Source of the DNA: Prevotella sp. E13-27
GTDB taxonomy: Bacteria > Bacteroidota > Bacteroidia > Bacteroidales > Bacteroidaceae
NCBI RefSeq assembly: GCF_023217965.1
Contig: NZ_JALPSC010000001.1
Location: 434,001 to 498,000, forward strand
Reading direction: 5' to 3'
Length of the DNA: 64,000 nucleotides
Positions 10,138 to 18,607 of this stretch are shown in pieces. Both the position numbers and the translations under genes were made by a program. How positions within the stretch are numbered: the first letter of the stretch is position 1; each line of letters opens with the position of its first letter. The notes below the pieces were generated by a model, which was not told the DNA's origin, ran no database searches, and saw only the letters and a list, made by a program, of their open reading frames with translations.

Positions 10138-11220
10138 TTACTGCTCCTCCCTCATCTTCTTCATGTGGCATAGCAGCAGTCTCCCATCATCATCGCGCAG
10201 ATGCATCCCATTGCCCTCGCAGTAGCGCCAGAAGCGGCAGTCAGCACAGTCATCGCGCCTCATCCATTCATGGTTGCGATGCTTCTGGAAGCGGTTCTCC
10301 CACACATCCATGAAATCATCCTCGTAGATGTTTCCCTGTTTGTAGTTATAGCGAATGCTCGTACATGCGCTGATGCTTCCGTCAACAAGTACCGAAGCGC
10401 TCGTCACTCCAGCCTCACAGCGGAACATCCAGTCACGAACATCACCTTCGTAAGCGCCGAGGAAGCCCTCGCAGCCGTATGACGCACGAATCATTCCCTC
10501 CTTGCGCGTCTGCTTTATGAAGTCAAAGAGTCCACGCATCTGCTTTCCCGTGAGCTGTAGCTCCTTGTCCTTAGCTGCGCGCCCCACAGGGAATATCGTT
10601 GCCAGTCGCCAGTCAGTAACACCTTTATTTATAAGATGGTCGCGCAACTCTGGCAGAATGTCATAGTTCTGCTGATTCACGCACGTCATCACGTCATAGT
10701 ACAGCTGTCCGTCAGCTACTATCATGTCTATGGCGTTGTCTGCCATGCGGAAGCAGTCGGGATGACGGCGCAGCCATGTATGCTGCTCTTCCAATCCGTC
10801 GAGACTTATCGTTATCGATGTCATACCGGAATCTTTCAGCTTGCCGAACAACTCTGGTGTGAGGAAGAGCGCATTTGTCACCATTCCCCATGGGAAGCCT
10901 CGGTCGCTGATGCCTTTGGCACATTCCACCACGTCTTCCCTTACGAGTGGCTCGCCACCTCCAAGTATCACGCACACCTCGCCAGGATTTGTTTTCAAGG
11001 CTATCTTGTCGAGCACCTGGAAGAAGTCATCTCGCGGCATGTCGGGCGTGGACGCAGCCTGTCGGCAGTCGCTGCCACAATGGCGACAGAAGATGTTACA
11101 GCGCACGGTGCTCTCCCAGAACAACTGCCTCAGCGGATGTTCCTTTCGCAGGTTCTTTGTCAGCTGGCGTGCCAGCTCAAGTGCTGCCTTTCTGCGTATG
11201 CCTAACTTCTCAACGTCCAT
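10138..11220 (-). CDS. Radical SAM/SPASM enzyme of the rSAM/lipoprotein type
   Basis: A 360-residue enzyme using the ATG at 11220; the longer frame to 11244 would begin with TTG inside the promoter. The CxxxCxxC cluster motif is C41-NIF-C45-RH-C48, which binds the 4Fe-4S cluster that cleaves S-adenosylmethionine. A GGGEPL segment follows in the barrel. The C-terminal third has a Cys-rich SPASM-type region (CEAG, SACTSIRYN, CADCRFWRYCEGN, LLCHMKK) that would bind auxiliary clusters, as in enzymes modifying ribosomally made peptides. The co-directional lipoprotein immediately downstream is the likely partner or substrate. The -7 box TACATTTG on the minus strand lies just upstream (about 11241-11248). 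Confidence 0.85.
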   Translation of the reverse strand: MDVEKLGIRRKAALELARQLTKNLRKEHPLRQLFWESTVRCNIFCRHCGSDCRQAASTPDMPRDDFFQVLDKIALKTNPGEVCVILGGGEPLVREDVVECAKGISDRGFPWGMVTNALFLTPELFGKLKDSGMTSITISLDGLEEQHTWLRRHPDCFRMADNAIDMIVADGQLYYDVMTCVNQQNYDILPELRDHLINKGVTDWRLATIFPVGRAAKDKELQLTGKQMRGLFDFIKQTRKEGMIRASYGCEGFLGAYEGDVRDWMFRCEAGVTSASVLVDGSISACTSIRYNYKQGNIYEDDFMDVWENRFQKHRNHEWMRRDDCADCRFWRYCEGNGMHLRDDDGRLLLCHMKKMREEQ

Positions 11221-11312
11221 TCTCGACTTATCATAGTGCTGCAAATGTAGTTTTTTTCCTTGTAACGACCAAATTATTCCCTTTTTCTTGTACTTTATTA
11301 ATTTTTCTTTTC

Positions 11313-11372
11313 TACCTTTGCAAAACTATGAAAAAATCGTATCACATAACCTGGCAGTGTTCTGGATGTTAA
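11313..11372 (+). other. Promoter-like box with a near-leaderless 14-codon ORF
   Basis: TACCTTTG at 11313-11320 is a good plus-strand -7 box, though its -33 element is weak. Seven bases after the box an ATG (11328) opens a 14-residue frame, MKKSYHITWQCSGC, ending in TAA at 11372. It is convergent with tRNA-Pro. Either it is a tiny peptide gene or the truncated start of a lost gene; the evidence is only positional. Confidence 0.25.
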
Positions 11373-11421
11373 CAATCCTTGAGATTGCGAACTCGTTCAA
11401 CAAACATTACCAAAAAGCAAA

Positions 11422-11449
11422 AAACCAAGTCACTAATGTAACTTGGTTT
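11422..11449 (-). terminator. Terminator of tRNA-Pro
   Basis: A perfect 9-bp stem (AAACCAAGT / ACTTGGTTT) with a 10-nt loop lies just past the tRNA 3' end. It is followed on the minus strand by a run of T. Confidence 0.7.
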
Positions 11450-11455
11450 ACCTTT

Positions 11456-11531
11456 TGGTCGGGATTACTGGACTCGAACCAGCGACCTCGCGCCCCCCAG
11501 ACGTGTGCGCTACCAACTGCGCTAAATCCCG
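11456..11531 (-). tRNA. tRNA-Pro (anticodon GGG)
   Basis: On the minus strand the acceptor CGGGATT pairs with AATCCCG, the D arm is GCGC/GCGC, the anticodon loop is CTGGGGG giving GGG, and the T arm holds TTCGAGT. Unusually among the three tRNAs here, the 3' CCA is encoded (11456-11458). The -7 box TACCTTTG on the minus strand is at 11564-11571 and a terminator follows at 11422-11449, so it is a single-gene transcript. Confidence 0.95.
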
Positions 11532-11563
11532 ATCCTTTACAACAGCTTTCGCTTTTGCGGATG

Positions 11564-11571
11564 CAAAGGTA
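11564..11571 (-). promoter_or_regulatory. Promoter of tRNA-Pro
   Basis: Minus-strand TACCTTTG -7 box about 33 nt upstream of the mature tRNA 5' end. Confidence 0.6.
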
Positions 11572-11638
11572 GTATGTTTTTGTTAAACAGCCAAACAATA
11601 CTCAGCTTTTTTAACCTTTATTCATATTAAACAGCACC

Positions 11639-12217
11639 CTACTCAAGGTCCTCTGCCTCATACTCCAAATCTTCTGGATTATAGAATTGTGGCATACTAC
11701 TTTCATATTCTTCCTCTCCATCGTCCTGCACAGGCTTATAATTATAGTCCTTACGCATGGAAGACATCTCGAGTACGATGTCACCTCTATAGATAGTCGG
11801 TATGACTATTCCAAATAGACCAATGCCTGAGCGCACACCTTCCGGATGATAGTTATTGAAGATATAGGTTGTTGAATAGATTCCATGGTCGAAATACTCC
11901 AAGCGATTGAAACGGTTGAAGGTTGCAAGCAATGCTCTCTTATCCTGTGTCTTAGACGAGCTGAAAATATATCCCACATTATACACGCCATCGTCAAGCT
12001 GGTCAGTGAGAATACTATCAGGACGTTCCAGGTGCTGACACAAGTTGTCAGTCATCTCACTCATCATATAGTCTTCTGAGGGAGCTGTGATTGCAGCGAT
12101 AATTAACAAGATGCCTATAGCCACGCCGAACACCACAAGTTTTCCTAAGCAGCTGTTCCAAAACATTCCTAAGAGTGACTGTTTGGTACGATAATCTCCA
12201 CGATCAGACTGATACAT
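11639..12217 (-). CDS. Hypothetical membrane-anchored protein
   Basis: A 192-residue protein of unknown function. A cytoplasmic N terminus of about 28 residues is followed by one transmembrane helix (about 29-50, KLVVFGVAIGILLIIAAITA), then an extracytoplasmic domain with YNVGYIFSS and a strongly acidic C terminus (YNPEDLEYEAEDLE). No catalytic motif stands out. It starts 13 nt after the folE stop on the same strand and is probably the last gene of the tpiA-SPOR-folE run. Confidence 0.6.
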   Translation of the reverse strand: MYQSDRGDYRTKQSLLGMFWNSCLGKLVVFGVAIGILLIIAAITAPSEDYMMSEMTDNLCQHLERPDSILTDQLDDGVYNVGYIFSSSKTQDKRALLATFNRFNRLEYFDHGIYSTTYIFNNYHPEGVRSGIGLFGIVIPTIYRGDIVLEMSSMRKDYNYKPVQDDGEEEYESSMPQFYNPEDLEYEAEDLE

Positions 12218-12230
12218 AACTTATATATTA

Positions 12231-12815
12231 TTAATGTGAAATGAGATTCATAAACTCCTGACGGGTCTTTGCCTGATTAAAGGCCCCGCTGAAGTCACTT
12301 GTAGTAGTGATGCTGTTTTGCTTCTCCACTCCTCGCATCTGCATACACATGTGCTTGGCCTCAACGACGACCATCACTCCGAGTGGATGGAGTGTCTGCT
12401 CAATACATTCCTTTATTTGAAGTGTCATGCGTTCCTGCACCTGCAGACGATGACTATATATATCAACTACACGGGCAATCTTAGACAGCCCTGTGATATA
12501 GCCATTGGGGATATATGCCACATGTACCTTGCCATAGAAGGGGAGCATGTGGTGTTCGCAGAGCGAGAAGAAGTCAATGTCCTTAACTATCACCATCTGT
12601 GAATAGTCTTCCTTGAACAATGCGTCGGTGAGCACCTTGTGTGCATCCATCTCGTATCCACGAGTAAGAGTCTGCATGGCTTTTGCCACGCGCATAGGAG
12701 TTTTTTTGAGTCCTTCGCGCCCAGAATCTTCGCCCAGCAGCTCTATGATTTTTTTGTAGTGCGATGCCAATTCGTCAAGGCCCTCGCGATATATTTCATT
12801 CTCCGGTTGATACAC
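12231..12815 (-). CDS. folE: GTP cyclohydrolase I
   Basis: A 194-residue homodecameric enzyme converting GTP to 7,8-dihydroneopterin triphosphate, the first step of tetrahydrofolate synthesis. The zinc ligands are visible in [10 protein letters not shown] and HMCMQMRG, and the conserved segment [12 protein letters not shown] is present. Full length for the short bacterial form. It lies downstream of the SPOR-domain gene on the same strand; the tpiA-SPOR-folE order is, as I recall, common in Bacteroidales. Confidence 0.96.
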   Translation of the reverse strand: MYQPENEIYREGLDELASHYKKIIELLGEDSGREGLKKTPMRVAKAMQTLTRGYEMDAHKVLTDALFKEDYSQMVIVKDIDFFSLCEHHMLPFYGKVHVAYIPNGYITGLSKIARVVDIYSHRLQVQERMTLQIKECIEQTLHPLGVMVVVEAKHMCMQMRGVEKQNSITTTSDFSGAFNQAKTRQEFMNLISH

Positions 12816-12867
12816 AGTATATAATAATTAATTAATTTCAGTTTGCTACATCCAAAGCATACAACAC

Positions 12868-13506
12868 TTAGTATGCGACAGCAGTCTTTCCCTTTACTAT
12901 TGTTGCAGCATTATAGCCCATCTTCTTCACCTCCTGCAAGGCATGATGAGCTTCCTCATAGGTGCGATAGTTGCCCATGCGGCATATCCACCGTGGAGTA
13001 TAAAAATGTACATACACCGATTCTTGTGGGAAGAGCGTACGTAACTGGTTACCTATCTGCTCGGCCGTACGACGGTCTTTACGTGAGTTACCTCCGGCAT
13101 AAGCCTGCACACGATAGACCATCACCATTTTCTTGTTCACCTTCTTGGCAGTGGAAGTGGTGTCGGTGGTCTGTAGTGAAACGTTTTCCTGTTGCGGATG
13201 TACGGTCTTAGTATTATCCTTAACCGTTTCCGTTTTGTGCGTTGTTGTGGCTGCAGGTGCCTGCGTCTGCTCAACCTTCTTTGGCGCAGCTGGTGCAGTG
13301 TTCACATTGGGACCGTTCACAAGATCATCGATAGCCTTGGAGTGATGAACTGTGACAGTACCCTGTCCTGCCGTCTTCTTCTGCAGACGCTGAGTGTAGG
13401 TCTGCGCCCCGAGAGTGCAAAATGATAAATGACAAATGATAAATGATAAACTTATCACTATCATAAGTCTATTGTTAAATATTCTTTTGATTAAGTTGTG
13501 TGTCAT
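12868..13506 (-). CDS. Exported SPOR-domain protein
   Basis: The frame is open to 13530, but the ATG at 13506 gives a standard signal peptide (MTHNLIKRIFNNRLMIVISL core, cleaved near LGAQ). A Thr/Lys/Val-rich low-complexity linker (about 45-130) leads to a C-terminal SPOR domain (about 130-205, MVYRVQAYAGGNSRKDRRTAE, then WICRMGNYRTYEEA). SPOR domains bind denuded septal peptidoglycan, so a cell-division or envelope role is likely. Part of the signal peptide, LSFIICHLSF, is encoded by a short simple-sequence repeat that also occurs upstream of the gene. Confidence 0.8.
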   Translation of the reverse strand: MTHNLIKRIFNNRLMIVISLSFIICHLSFCTLGAQTYTQRLQKKTAGQGTVTVHHSKAIDDLVNGPNVNTAPAAPKKVEQTQAPAATTTHKTETVKDNTKTVHPQQENVSLQTTDTTSTAKKVNKKMVMVYRVQAYAGGNSRKDRRTAEQIGNQLRTLFPQESVYVHFYTPRWICRMGNYRTYEEAHHALQEVKKMGYNAATIVKGKTAVAY

Positions 13507-13551
13507 GTTCATTTCGTTTATCACTATCATTCGTCATTTATCATTGTTATA
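13421..13551. repeat. TTATCATT-type simple repeats around the SPOR gene start
   Basis: Copies of an ATGATAAATGACAAATGATA-like sequence occur inside the signal-peptide codons (about 13421-13453). A second, reverse-reading cluster (TATCACTATCATTCGTCATT and on) sits upstream of the ATG (about 13519-13551). It is low-complexity sequence, partly translated. Confidence 0.55.
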
Positions 13552-13566
13552 GCATAGCGCTAACGT

Positions 13567-14325
13567 TTACTTGAAAGCGTCGATGATGCCCTTGAAGTCA
13601 GCGCACTTCAGTGAAGCGCCACCGATGAGGCCACCGTCGATGTCAGGCTTTGCGAACAGCTCAGGAGCGTTAGAAGCCTTGCAAGAACCACCGTAGAGAA
13701 TAGTGGTGTCGTCAGCGACAGCCTGGCCGTACTTCTCAGCGATGATACTGCGGATGTAAGCGTGGATCTCCTCAGCCTGCTCAGCAGTAGCAGTCTTACC
13801 AGTACCGATAGCCCAGATTGGCTCATAAGCGATAACGATCTTGCGGAAGTCCTCCTCAGAGAGATTAAATACAGAGCCCTCGAGTTCAGCCTTAACAACC
13901 TCGTTCTGCTTGCCTGCCTCGCGCTCTGCCAGGCTCTCACCGATGCAGAAGATAACCTTCAGATCGTTCTTCTGTGCGAGCAGCACCTTCTCCTTCAGGA
14001 TCTCTGGAGTCTCCTTGTAGTACTCACGACGCTCAGAGTGGCCCAGGATTACATACTGTGCACCAGTTGACTTAACCATCTCAGCGCTCACCTCACCGGT
14101 GAAAGCACCTTTTTCCTTGTCTGCGCAGTTCTCAGCGCCAAGACCAATGATGTTCTGGTCAAGGAACTGTGCGATAGAAGCCAGGTGAATGAATGGTGTG
14201 CAGATTACCACGCCGCAATTGGGCTTCTCAGTCTTCAGTGTCTCGTTGAGCTCCTTTGCAAGAGCGATACCATCTTGCAGGTTCATGTTCATCTTCCAGT
14301 TACCTGCTACAATTTTCTTTCTCAT
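13567..14325 (-). CDS. tpiA: Triosephosphate isomerase (internal start within the longer ORF)
   Basis: From the ATG at 14325 this is a normal 252-residue TPI, interconverting dihydroxyacetone phosphate and glyceraldehyde 3-phosphate in glycolysis. The active-site elements are all present: Lys in GNWKMN, His in GHSERR, Glu in [11 protein letters not shown], and the phosphate-binding GGSCKASN loop and GGASLK. The bases before the ATG (AATAAAAATAAAGTC on the minus strand) are A-rich, as is common ahead of starts in this phylum. A soluble 252-residue product from this start is what the cell would need for glycolysis. Confidence 0.95.
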   Translation of the reverse strand: MRKKIVAGNWKMNMNLQDGIALAKELNETLKTEKPNCGVVICTPFIHLASIAQFLDQNIIGLGAENCADKEKGAFTGEVSAEMVKSTGAQYVILGHSERREYYKETPEILKEKVLLAQKNDLKVIFCIGESLAEREAGKQNEVVKAELEGSVFNLSEEDFRKIVIAYEPIWAIGTGKTATAEQAEEIHAYIRSIIAEKYGQAVADDTTILYGGSCKASNAPELFAKPDIDGGLIGGASLKCADFKGIIDAFK

Positions 14326-15537
14326 TTTGACTTTATTTTTATTAAAAGGGTTAAATATGTTTATTATCGATTTTATCGGTGTCTGTACATTTGTCTGTTT
14401 TTTCTTCAGCCATTTTGTCCACATCCATGTGCGGTCGGCTATTGATAGAAGCACCAGTGGCAGGACGAACCACATCAATATGGAAGTTATCTTGCGTGGC
14501 ACCGAGTCGCCAGGCATCTGTCCTATCTCCATTGTGCTGAGCGGAGCTGCAGCAAAGCCTTCATCAATCTCGGGCAGATTGTTGTGGCTCCACTTACGTA
14601 TCACCACTCCATTCTTCAAGAGCAGCAGTCCCGGGTTGCTCCTAATGATGGTGCGCAGTGTCGTCTCGTCGGTGAGACAGAACTCATAGTCGGCACCGGT
14701 AATGTCGCGCCAATGGGCTATTGCCTTTTCATTGCTCGCCGTAAGCCCGTAGAACGAATAGCCATGTTCGGTGGCATATTCATATAGCTCGTTTATGAGG
14801 TCAAGACGCGAGTCATCGGCGACCTCCAGATGAGGCGACACGAGCAGGAACACATAGCTTGTATCATTGAGCACATCCTCGGTGATGTCGCTACGGTCGG
14901 TGCTTCGTTCTATGAAGAAGTCGGTGTAAGGCGACTCCTTTCCTTCAATCATCTCGTTCCACCCTTTCCTAAGGTCAGTACCAATATGGTATGGGCGGAA
15001 GTCAAACAACGGCAGGTCGTATAGGCATAATGCCGACACTGCAAGTATGAACAACACCGAATAGTTGATGGCAATCCACTGGTTTGTCTCGCTGACAAAG
15101 CGGAACATATCCTTATGCCATCGAGCCACGACCACTGCGGCTCCGAGCAGCACCACGTTTTTGGCAAATGTCTGCCAGTTAGTCAGGACCACTGCATCGC
15201 CAAAGCAGCCGCAATCGCTGATAGGGTCAGCCAGAGCAAGCCAGAGCGTCAGCGGCGTCATGATGCACATCAGCACGAGTGTCAGCACTGTGGCGCTACG
15301 CCGCCTCATGGCAAACAGCAGGAATATTCCGAGACAGAACTCTACTGCTGAAAGCACCACTGCCACTGCCAGCAACGCCAGCTCAGGAACAAAGCCGCCG
15401 AGGTGCAAAGCCTCAAGATAGTCTTCCAGCTTATACTGTGTGCCAACAGGGTCAACGGCTTTCACGAAGCCCGACAGTATGAACACTACAGCCAGCAACA
15501 GGCGACAGAGGTTGACTACCGTTTTCCTCACTATCAC
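13567..15537 (-). CDS. DoxX-like membrane protein continuous with triosephosphate isomerase (656-codon ORF)
   Basis: One uninterrupted frame from a GTG at 15537 to the tpiA stop. Residues 1-160 form a DoxX/MauE-type four-helix membrane region with a DCGCFGD motif. Residues about 185-330 resemble a thioredoxin-like periplasmic domain without a CXXC. A further helix (about 350-372) ends the membrane part. A Lys/Asn-rich linker (about 375-404, containing [12 protein letters not shown]) then runs straight into the TPI start. The gene resembles the BT_3928-type gene I recall upstream of tpiA in Bacteroides, normally with its own stop. The GTG start overlaps the DUF1599 stop (GTGA). Either a real fusion is made, or tpiA is also initiated internally at 14325. 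Confidence 0.75.
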   Translation of the reverse strand: MIVRKTVVNLCRLLLAVVFILSGFVKAVDPVGTQYKLEDYLEALHLGGFVPELALLAVAVVLSAVEFCLGIFLLFAMRRRSATVLTLVLMCIMTPLTLWLALADPISDCGCFGDAVVLTNWQTFAKNVVLLGAAVVVARWHKDMFRFVSETNQWIAINYSVLFILAVSALCLYDLPLFDFRPYHIGTDLRKGWNEMIEGKESPYTDFFIERSTDRSDITEDVLNDTSYVFLLVSPHLEVADDSRLDLINELYEYATEHGYSFYGLTASNEKAIAHWRDITGADYEFCLTDETTLRTIIRSNPGLLLLKNGVVIRKWSHNNLPEIDEGFAAAPLSTMEIGQMPGDSVPRKITSILMWFVLPLVLLSIADRTWMWTKWLKKKQTNVQTPIKSIINIFNPFNKNKVKMRKKIVAGNWKMNMNLQDGIALAKELNETLKTEKPNCGVVICTPFIHLASIAQFLDQNIIGLGAENCADKEKGAFTGEVSAEMVKSTGAQYVILGHSERREYYKETPEILKEKVLLAQKNDLKVIFCIGESLAEREAGKQNEVVKAELEGSVFNLSEEDFRKIVIAYEPIWAIGTGKTATAEQAEEIHAYIRSIIAEKYGQAVADDTTILYGGSCKASNAPELFAKPDIDGGLIGGASLKCADFKGIIDAFK

Positions 15538-16073
15538 AGTTTAATCAGTGCGAACACTGAATAGTTTATTATGTCCATATAGTTTGCGTCGATGCCCTCG
15601 CTCACGAGAGTACCTTCGCTGAGGTCTTCCATTTCCTTTATTCGCTGGAGCTTTGTCAGAATGAGATCGGTATAGCTGCTAACCCTCATGGAGCGCCAAG
15701 CCTCATCATAGTCATGGTTCTTGCGTTTCATCAGCGCCAGTGCCTCACTGGCATGAGCATCATAGAGATCCATTGCCTCTTCAGCAGTGATATCGACTGT
15801 ATCACAATATCCTTTCTCGAGCTGGACAAGGCCTACAATACCATAGTTCACCAACCCGATGAACTCTGGACGGATGCCCTCTCCAACGAGCGACAGCCCC
15901 GTAGTCTCAAGCTGGCGTATGCGCTTTGCCTTAATGAACAGCTGATCGGTGAGTGACGTGGGACGCAATATGCGCCATGAAGCTCCGTAGTCATGAAGCT
16001 TTTTCTCGAAAAGGCTGCGACACTCTGCTACAACCGCTTCGAACTCTTGATTAGTCTTCTCAAACTTATCCAT
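15534..16073 (-). CDS. DUF1599 (nucleotide-modification-associated type) protein
   Basis: A 179-residue protein starting at ATG 16073; the longer frame to 16190 passes through the promoter. It contains two related repeats, each with [11 protein letters not shown] or [12 protein letters not shown] followed by a KIQRIKEME-type helix, the pattern of DUF1599. Such proteins belong to an all-alpha group thought to bind nucleotides, but no activity is established. It is the first gene of the minus-strand run; its stop overlaps the GTG of the DoxX-like gene. The -7 box TAACTTTG on the minus strand is at 16083-16090. Confidence 0.75.
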   Translation of the reverse strand: MDKFEKTNQEFEAVVAECRSLFEKKLHDYGASWRILRPTSLTDQLFIKAKRIRQLETTGLSLVGEGIRPEFIGLVNYGIVGLVQLEKGYCDTVDITAEEAMDLYDAHASEALALMKRKNHDYDEAWRSMRVSSYTDLILTKLQRIKEMEDLSEGTLVSEGIDANYMDIINYSVFALIKL

Positions 16074-16082
16074 AATCGAGTG

Positions 16083-16171
16083 CAAAGTTACTAATAAGGA
16101 AGTAAAGACACAATTATTTCGTTCATTTTTTAACGATTTTGATAGTTTTAGCAGAAATATTACTATATTTG
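16083..16171. promoter_or_regulatory. Divergent promoters: DUF1599 operon and GH3 gene
   Basis: Minus strand TAACTTTG at 16083-16090 drives the DUF1599-DoxX-TPI-SPOR-folE run. Plus strand TATATTTG at 16164-16171 drives the GH3 gene, with a leader of about 60 nt. Confidence 0.6.
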
Positions 16172-16236
16172 CAACACCAATTTCAACCATTAAACCTCAT
16201 AAACCAAAAGAAGCATATCTAAAACTACACGTCAAT

Positions 16237-18507
16237 ATGAAAAAATTGTTCTTCCTTACATCGCTGATTATGATGACGATGGCAGCGAATTCACAGGTGT
16301 ATCTTGACCCACAGGCTCCAGTAGAAGAGCGAGTGAAAGATGCTCTCAGTCGCATGACCACACACGAGAAGATAAAAGTGCTCCACGCACAGTCGAAGTT
16401 CACGTCGGCAGGTGTGCCCCGTCTTGGCATTCGCCAGCTGAACATGGACGACGGACCTCACGGCGTACGTGAAGAGTTGGAATGGAACACATGGAATCCT
16501 GCAAACTGGACAAACGACGCTATCGTCGCCTTCCCATCACTGACATGTCTTGCAGCAACGTGGAACCGCGACATGTCGCGCCTATACGGACACTCGGTAA
16601 GCGAGGAGTTCGCTTTCCGCGGTAAGGACATCATGCTTGGTCCCGGTGTGAACATTGCGCGCACTCCAATGAACGGACGTGCTTTTGAGTATATGGGCGA
16701 AGACCCGCTGCTTGCAGGCGAGATGGTGGTGCCATACATTCAGGCCGCACAGGCCAACGGTGTGGCATGCTGTCTGAAACACTTTGTGCTCAACGACCAA
16801 GAGACCGACCGCTTTGGAGTAAACGTCAACGTCAGCGAGAGAGCCATGCGCGAGATATACCTTTCACCTTTCGAGCGTGCCGTAAAGAAAGCCCACGTAT
16901 GGTCAATCATGGGCAGCTACAACTACTGGCAGAACGTACACTGCTGCCAGAACGGCCTGTTACTCAACGGAATACTGAAGAAAGAATGGCAGTGGGACGG
17001 TGCTCTCGTCAGTGACTGGGGAGGCACCACAGACACTCGCGAAGCCGCCCTTGGAGGTCTTGACATAGAGATGGGCACATACACCGACGGTAAGACGCAA
17101 GAGAGCGAGTTCGGATATGACGACTATTATCTTGGCAACAAATTTGAAAAGCTCATCAACAGCGGTGAGATACCCATGTCAGTGCTCGACGAAAAGGTAA
17201 GTCGTGTGCTACGTATCATCTTCCGAACAGCCATGAACCCAAACAAAATCATTGGCAACCAGTGTAGTGAAGCTCACTATGACGCATGTCGTCAGATAGG
17301 CGAAGAGGGCATTGTGCTATTGAAAAACAAGGCCCAGCCCCGCCAGAGAGGAGGAGAGCAGAAATACACCCTGCCACTTGATCTGTCGAAGTACAAGAAC
17401 ATACTTATCGTTGGCGAGAATGCTACGCGCTCACTGACAAAAGGAGGTGGTTCCAGCGAGCTGAAGACACTGCGTGACATATCTCCACTCGATGGTCTGC
17501 GCAGCCAATTCTCAACTCTCAATTCTCAACTCTCAATTGATTACGCACAGGGTTACTCTTCCGGTCGAGCCCTCTACGACAAAGTTGACAAGTTCAATAC
17601 CGAGGAGAATGCCAGACTGAAAGCCGAGGCGCTTGACAAAGCAAAGTCTGCCGACCTCATCATCTTCATAGGCGGTTTTAATAAGAACCACCGCCAGGAC
17701 TGTGAGAATGGTGACCGCGAGAACTACGACCTCTCGTTTGGACAGAACGAGCTGATTAGCGAGTTGGCAGACATAGCCTCATCTAACAAAGAGAAGAAAA
17801 GCAGCATCATCGTTGTCACTTTCGGAGGCAACGCCTATGCCATGCCTTGGCTTGACAAGGTCTCTGCACTACTCCACTGCTGGTATCTCGGCAGCGAGTC
17901 TGGAAAGGCATTGGCCAACGTGCTGACAGGCTTGGTTAATCCGAGCGGAAAGCTACCCATAACGATAGCCAAGCGTTATGAGGACTATCCTTACGTAAAA
18001 TACGGCAAAGAAGCTTATCCTGGCATCAGTCAAGAGAAGCAAAAAGGCAAGCCCAACAGTCAGGTTTACTATAAGGAAGGTGTCTTCGTGGGCTATCGTG
18101 GCTTTGAGAAAGACAAGACACAGCCACTATTCCCATTCGGTTTCGGTCTCAGCTACACCACGTTTGACTATGGCAAGCCAACAGTGACCTTAAACGGTGA
18201 CAACATCTGCGTTAGTGTCACCATAACCAACACAGGCAAGCGAACAGGCAAGGAGACAGTACAGGTATATGTCTCCGCCCCAAAGAACAAACAGATAGAG
18301 AAGCCTGCAAAAGAGCTAAAGTCTTTCGGTAAGACACATCTGCTGCAACCTGGAGAGAGCGAGACGCTGTACATCGTAATACCAAGAAGCGAACTTGCCT
18401 CATGGGACGAAGCCACACACCAGTGGCTTGTTGACAGTGGCAACTACACCGTCATGATAGGAGCAAGCTGCACAGACATCAGAGGAAAGCAGAAAATTAC
18501 CCTGTAA
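16237..18507 (+). CDS. Secreted glycoside hydrolase family 3 protein (beta-glucosidase-like)
   Basis: A 756-residue exported hydrolase. A signal peptide (1-19) precedes the GH3 N-terminal TIM barrel (about 30-340). The catalytic nucleophile lies in the LVSDWGG segment (Asp). The alpha/beta sandwich domain follows (about 360-590), and a C-terminal fibronectin III-like domain (about 660-745, VSVTITNTGKRTGKETVQVY) closes the protein. The enzyme would release glucose or xylose from beta-linked oligosaccharides in the periplasm. Between the two catalytic domains an insert SQFSTLNSQLSID is encoded by a 14-bp tandem repeat. It is monocistronic from a TATATTTG promoter. Confidence 0.9.
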   Translation: MKKLFFLTSLIMMTMAANSQVYLDPQAPVEERVKDALSRMTTHEKIKVLHAQSKFTSAGVPRLGIRQLNMDDGPHGVREELEWNTWNPANWTNDAIVAFPSLTCLAATWNRDMSRLYGHSVSEEFAFRGKDIMLGPGVNIARTPMNGRAFEYMGEDPLLAGEMVVPYIQAAQANGVACCLKHFVLNDQETDRFGVNVNVSERAMREIYLSPFERAVKKAHVWSIMGSYNYWQNVHCCQNGLLLNGILKKEWQWDGALVSDWGGTTDTREAALGGLDIEMGTYTDGKTQESEFGYDDYYLGNKFEKLINSGEIPMSVLDEKVSRVLRIIFRTAMNPNKIIGNQCSEAHYDACRQIGEEGIVLLKNKAQPRQRGGEQKYTLPLDLSKYKNILIVGENATRSLTKGGGSSELKTLRDISPLDGLRSQFSTLNSQLSIDYAQGYSSGRALYDKVDKFNTEENARLKAEALDKAKSADLIIFIGGFNKNHRQDCENGDRENYDLSFGQNELISELADIASSNKEKKSSIIVVTFGGNAYAMPWLDKVSALLHCWYLGSESGKALANVLTGLVNPSGKLPITIAKRYEDYPYVKYGKEAYPGISQEKQKGKPNSQVYYKEGVFVGYRGFEKDKTQPLFPFGFGLSYTTFDYGKPTVTLNGDNICVSVTITNTGKRTGKETVQVYVSAPKNKQIEKPAKELKSFGKTHLLQPGESETLYIVIPRSELASWDEATHQWLVDSGNYTVMIGASCTDIRGKQKITL
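17506..17539 (+). repeat. In-frame 14-bp tandem repeat inside the GH3 gene
   Basis: CAATTCTCAACTCT occurs 2.4 times head to tail and is translated as SQFSTLNSQLSI without breaking the frame. Related GAGAATTGAG sequence lies at 32823-32838 and 54882-54890 in noncoding positions, so it is a dispersed simple repeat family. Confidence 0.75.
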
Positions 18508-18574
18508 GAAGCGCCAAACAGCGTAAAATATGTTTAATATAAGCATTTTCTGATAGATTATCAAAAAAAATTCG

Positions 18575-18582
18575 TACCTTTG
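18575..18582 (+). promoter_or_regulatory. Promoter of parC
   Basis: TACCTTTG -7 box, 25 nt upstream of the ATG at 18608. Confidence 0.6.
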
Positions 18583-18607
18583 CAGCTAAACCGAAAAACA
18601 GCAAACG

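Noticed and set aside
543..18507. Polysaccharide utilisation locus with GH2, GH3 and the hybrid kinase
   Set aside because: No SusC/SusD-like pair is present, and the enzymes and kinase are far apart and separately transcribed.
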